Assembly (NCBI GenBank): GCA_903909415.1
Contig: CAIVVS010000272.1
Coordinates: 1 to 7,242, forward strand
Direction of reading: 5' to 3'
Origin: an uncultured Pseudomonadota bacterium
GTDB taxonomy: Bacteria; Pseudomonadota; Gammaproteobacteria; Burkholderiales; SG8-39
Length of the DNA stretch: 7,242 nt
Below are positions 5,891-7,242 of the stretch, piece by piece. Position numbers and translations under genes: made by a program. Every line of letters starts with the position of its first letter. The first letter of the stretch is position 1. Below the pieces are notes generated by a model. It saw only the letters and a program-made list of their open reading frames with translations. It did no database searches and had not been told where the DNA came from.

Positions 5891-6672
5891 ACGGGTTCGT
5901 GCGTTCGTGTTCGGGACCTTGCGGCGCCGATTGCCGCACCGCTGTCGGCGTCGAGGCGGGCGGCATGGTCCCGCAGGGAGTTCATGTGACGGTCGAACTT
6001 CGATTCCATTCGCTGCGAGGGGCCCGCGATGCCGAGCGCGCAGGCCTCGCCACCGAGGCGCAGCGGCGCCGCCAGCGCCGTCACGTCCTCGATGTGCTCG
6101 CCGCGGTTGGCTGCCCAGCCGCGCGCGCCCGATTCCGCGATCTCCCGCAGCAGCTGCGGCCTGCGCGTGATGGTCGCCGGCGTCACCCGGTCCAGGCTGA
6201 TCCTCGCGAGCAGCGAGCGCTGCTCGGCGACAGGCAGCAGGGACAGGATCGCCTTGCCGCTGGCGCTGCAATAGACGGGAAAAACCTCTCCGGCCTGGGC
6301 GGCATAGCGGATGCGGCTGCGCGACTCGATCACATCGACGTAGGTCACCTGTTCTCCCGAGAGGCGCGACAGGACGACGGTCTCGCCCGTGGCCAGGGCC
6401 AGGTCTTCCATGACAGGCCTGGCCTGCTCCGCGACTGGGTCATGCAGCGCGATGCGGCGCGCGTTGTCCAGCATCTTGCGGGTCGGATAGAACGCGCGGC
6501 GCGATCCGAGCGGGTGAAGGTATCCCCGATTCTCCAGGGTCTTGACCAGGCCGAAGCAACTCGAGACGGGCGCGCCGATGGCGCGCGCCAAGTCTGAGAG
6601 CGTGAGGGGTTTGCACGCATCCGAGAACGCCTCGAACAAGTCCAGCGTGCGGCCGGCAGTTTTCACATCCAT
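5887..6672 (-). CDS. IclR-family transcriptional regulator
   Basis: A 261-residue cytosolic DNA-binding regulator of the usual IclR length. Seen: an N-terminal winged helix-turn-helix at about residues 4-62 (GRTLDLFEAF, then LTLSDLARAIGAPVSSCFGL as the helix-turn-helix, then a wing around YLHPLGSRRAFYPT); a linker helix; and the C-terminal effector domain with the family signature VYCSASGKAILSLL at 133-146 and a GEACALGIAGPSQ block near 208-220. IclR proteins bind a small organic ligand, often an aromatic or carboxylic acid, and control neighbouring catabolic or transport genes. Sitting 52 bp upstream of the binding-protein gene on the same strand, it is the likely regulator of the ferritin-like/ABC cluster. 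An in-frame TAA four codons before the ATG fixes 6672 as the most upstream possible start. There is no clear Shine-Dalgarno before it. Activator or repressor action cannot be told. Confidence 0.95.
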   Translation of the reverse strand: MDVKTAGRTLDLFEAFSDACKPLTLSDLARAIGAPVSSCFGLVKTLENRGYLHPLGSRRAFYPTRKMLDNARRIALHDPVAEQARPVMEDLALATGETVVLSRLSGEQVTYVDVIESRSRIRYAAQAGEVFPVYCSASGKAILSLLPVAEQRSLLARISLDRVTPATITRRPQLLREIAESGARGWAANRGEHIEDVTALAAPLRLGGEACALGIAGPSQRMESKFDRHMNSLRDHAARLDADSGAAIGAARSRTRTHEPV

Positions 6673-6678
6673 GAAACG

Positions 6679-6708
6679 ATCTTATGCCAGTTGAAAATTC
6701 GGCGTCAA
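6679..6708 (-). promoter_or_regulatory. Candidate sigma-70 promoter of the iclR gene
   Basis: On the minus strand a TTGACG -35-like hexamer (6703-6708) is followed, 16 bases on, by CATAAG (6681-6686) or, 18 bases on, by TAAGAT (6679-6684). Each -10 candidate has four of six consensus bases. The predicted transcription start would fall at or within a few bases of the iclR ATG (6672), giving a leaderless or nearly leaderless message, which fits the missing Shine-Dalgarno. The spacer is AT-rich compared with its surroundings. Confidence 0.4.
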
Positions 6709-6709
6709 C
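6690..6709. promoter_or_regulatory. Inverted repeat GTTGA-N10-TCAAC, possible IclR operator
   Basis: The arms GTTGA (6690-6694) and TCAAC (6705-6709) are perfect inverted repeats ten bases apart. They overlap the -35 hexamer of the candidate iclR promoter. Size and position suit an autoregulatory operator, but five-base arms can occur by chance. Confidence 0.3.
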
Positions 6710-6733
6710 GACCGGAGCTTTCCATGTCAGGAA

Positions 6734-6747
6734 GGAGCGGATGCTCC
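6734..6747. other. Small stem-loop GGAGC-N4-GCTCC
   Basis: A five-base perfect stem with a four-base loop between the receptor gene and iclR. On the minus strand it is followed by TTCC and not by a real T-run, so it is at best a weak terminator for the receptor gene. No better terminator is visible in this spacer. Confidence 0.2.
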
Positions 6748-6774
6748 CCCATCGCCATCGGGCCGGCAAATACC

Positions 6775-6796
6775 CTGAATTCATGAGTTAATTCAG
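6775..6796. promoter_or_regulatory. 22-bp AT-rich inverted repeat CTGAATT-N8-AATTCAG
   Basis: Perfect seven-base arms (6775-6781 and 6790-6796) flank an eight-base centre in a locally AT-rich island within a GC-rich window. This dyad is the strongest in the window. It lies 38 bp after the receptor stop and about 100 bp before the iclR start. It resembles an operator for a dimeric regulator. It has no T-run and weak pairing for a terminator. Which protein binds it, if any, is unknown. Confidence 0.45.
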
Positions 6797-6834
6797 CGTT
6801 GTCCGCATTCGGGCGGCGCCCGTGCGGGTAAGCG

Positions 6835-7242
6835 TCACTCTGCCTTGGCCCCGGACACCTTGATCAGGCGCGCCTTCTGCTGCAGGTCGGCCTGGATGAA
6901 GCGGGCGAACTCCTCCGGCGAGGACAGCACCGGGTCGAAGCCGCGCGAGAGCATGTGGCGCTCCCGGAAGGCGGGGTCGGCAAAAGCCTCGGCCACGTCG
7001 CGGTAGATCCGGTCCACCACGTCGGCGGGTGAACCGCCGGTGGCGAACAGGCCGAACCACGACTGCGGGTCGATGTCAGCGAAGCCCGCCTCGCGCAGCG
7101 TCGGCACGTCCGGCAGCAGGGGCAGCCGTGCCGAACGCGCGATGGCCAGCGGCTTGAGCTTGCCGGCCTGGATGTGCCCGCGGGATACCGACGCGCCTGC
7201 CATGGTGAGTTGTACTTCGCCCGCCAACGCTGCCGTGACGGC
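6835..7242 (-). CDS. Bug/TctC-family tripartite tricarboxylate transporter receptor (C-terminal part)
   Basis: The C-terminal 135 residues of a periplasmic solute receptor of the Bug (TctC) family; the frame is open through position 7242, so the N-terminus and signal peptide lie outside. Seen: AGEVQLTM, then HIQAGKLKPLAIARSARLP, then the family hallmark LPDVPTLREAGF, then QSWFGLFATGGSP and a helical C-terminus with DPAFRERHMLSRGFDP. Bug receptors typically bind carboxylates or related small organic molecules and are greatly expanded in Burkholderiales, often without linked membrane subunits. It is on the same strand as iclR, 162 bp upstream. It could belong to the same catabolic locus or end a separate unit. 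A TTG at 7227 is an internal Leu codon, not the start. Confidence 0.92.
   Translation of the reverse strand, partial: AVTAALAGEVQLTMAGASVSRGHIQAGKLKPLAIARSARLPLLPDVPTLREAGFADIDPQSWFGLFATGGSPADVVDRIYRDVAEAFADPAFRERHMLSRGFDPVLSSPEEFARFIQADLQQKARLIKVSGAKAE

Noticed and set aside
5835..5966. N-terminal extension of the binding protein to an ATG at 5966
   Set aside because: The extra 44 residues overlap the end of iclR, are Pro/Arg-rich, and would bury the signal peptide. The ATG at 5834 has a strong Shine-Dalgarno and starts exactly at the signal peptide.
5626..6597. A 323-codon plus-strand open frame across the binding-protein start and iclR
   Set aside because: It runs antisense to two well-supported genes and their spacer, and shows no domain-like sequence.
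6809..6825. GC-rich hairpin CGGGC-N3-GCCCG just after the receptor stop, considered as an intrinsic terminator
   Set aside because: The stem is short and no T-run follows on the minus strand, so it does not meet the pattern of a rho-independent terminator.
1..7242. tRNA, rRNA, CRISPR array, insertion sequence, attachment site
   Set aside because: No cloverleaf-like sequence, regular spaced repeats, transposase motifs or terminal inverted repeats were seen. Nearly the whole window is taken up by coherent minus-strand genes.

Overview
The window looks like a GC-rich betaproteobacterial chromosome, most likely Burkholderiales. The evidence is high GC with strong G/C third positions, the close packing of same-strand genes, and a Bug/TctC-type periplasmic receptor next to an IclR regulator and a HAAT-type (branched-chain amino acid family) ABC transporter. 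That combination is common in that order. The genus cannot be fixed from the sequence alone.

Every supported gene lies on the minus strand, so the window reads biologically from high to low coordinates. At the 3' edge (7242-6835) is the C-terminal part of a Bug-family tripartite tricarboxylate transporter receptor. A 162-bp spacer (6673-6834) follows, holding a 22-bp AT-rich inverted repeat and a candidate promoter/operator. Then comes a complete IclR-family regulator (6672-5887). After a 52-bp gap is a tightly packed cluster: a periplasmic substrate-binding protein with a signal peptide (5834-4665), three tandem paralogous ferritin-like proteins here named C, B and A (4654-3725, 3712-2786, 2786-1827), then the two HAAT permeases LivH (1755-871) and LivM (866 to beyond position 1, truncated). 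The LivG/LivF ATPases, if present, lie outside the window.

The remarkable part is the three ferritin-like genes placed between the binding protein and the permeases of one apparent ABC operon. Proteins C and B carry a full four-helix diiron-carboxylate signature (Glu; ExxH; Glu; ExxH) and are roughly two thirds identical by eye. Protein A shares the fold and several conserved blocks, but the Glu of its second ExxH is Lys and the third-helix Glu is Asp, so its metal site looks degenerate or altered. The simplest model is a dedicated uptake-plus-oxidation module: a small organic compound is captured in the periplasm, imported by the ABC permeases and oxidised in the cytosol by a diiron enzyme (C/B) with A as a possible regulatory or structural partner, controlled by the IclR protein. 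The substrate is unknown, and no reductase or ferredoxin is encoded in the window. The plus strand holds only shadow reading frames.
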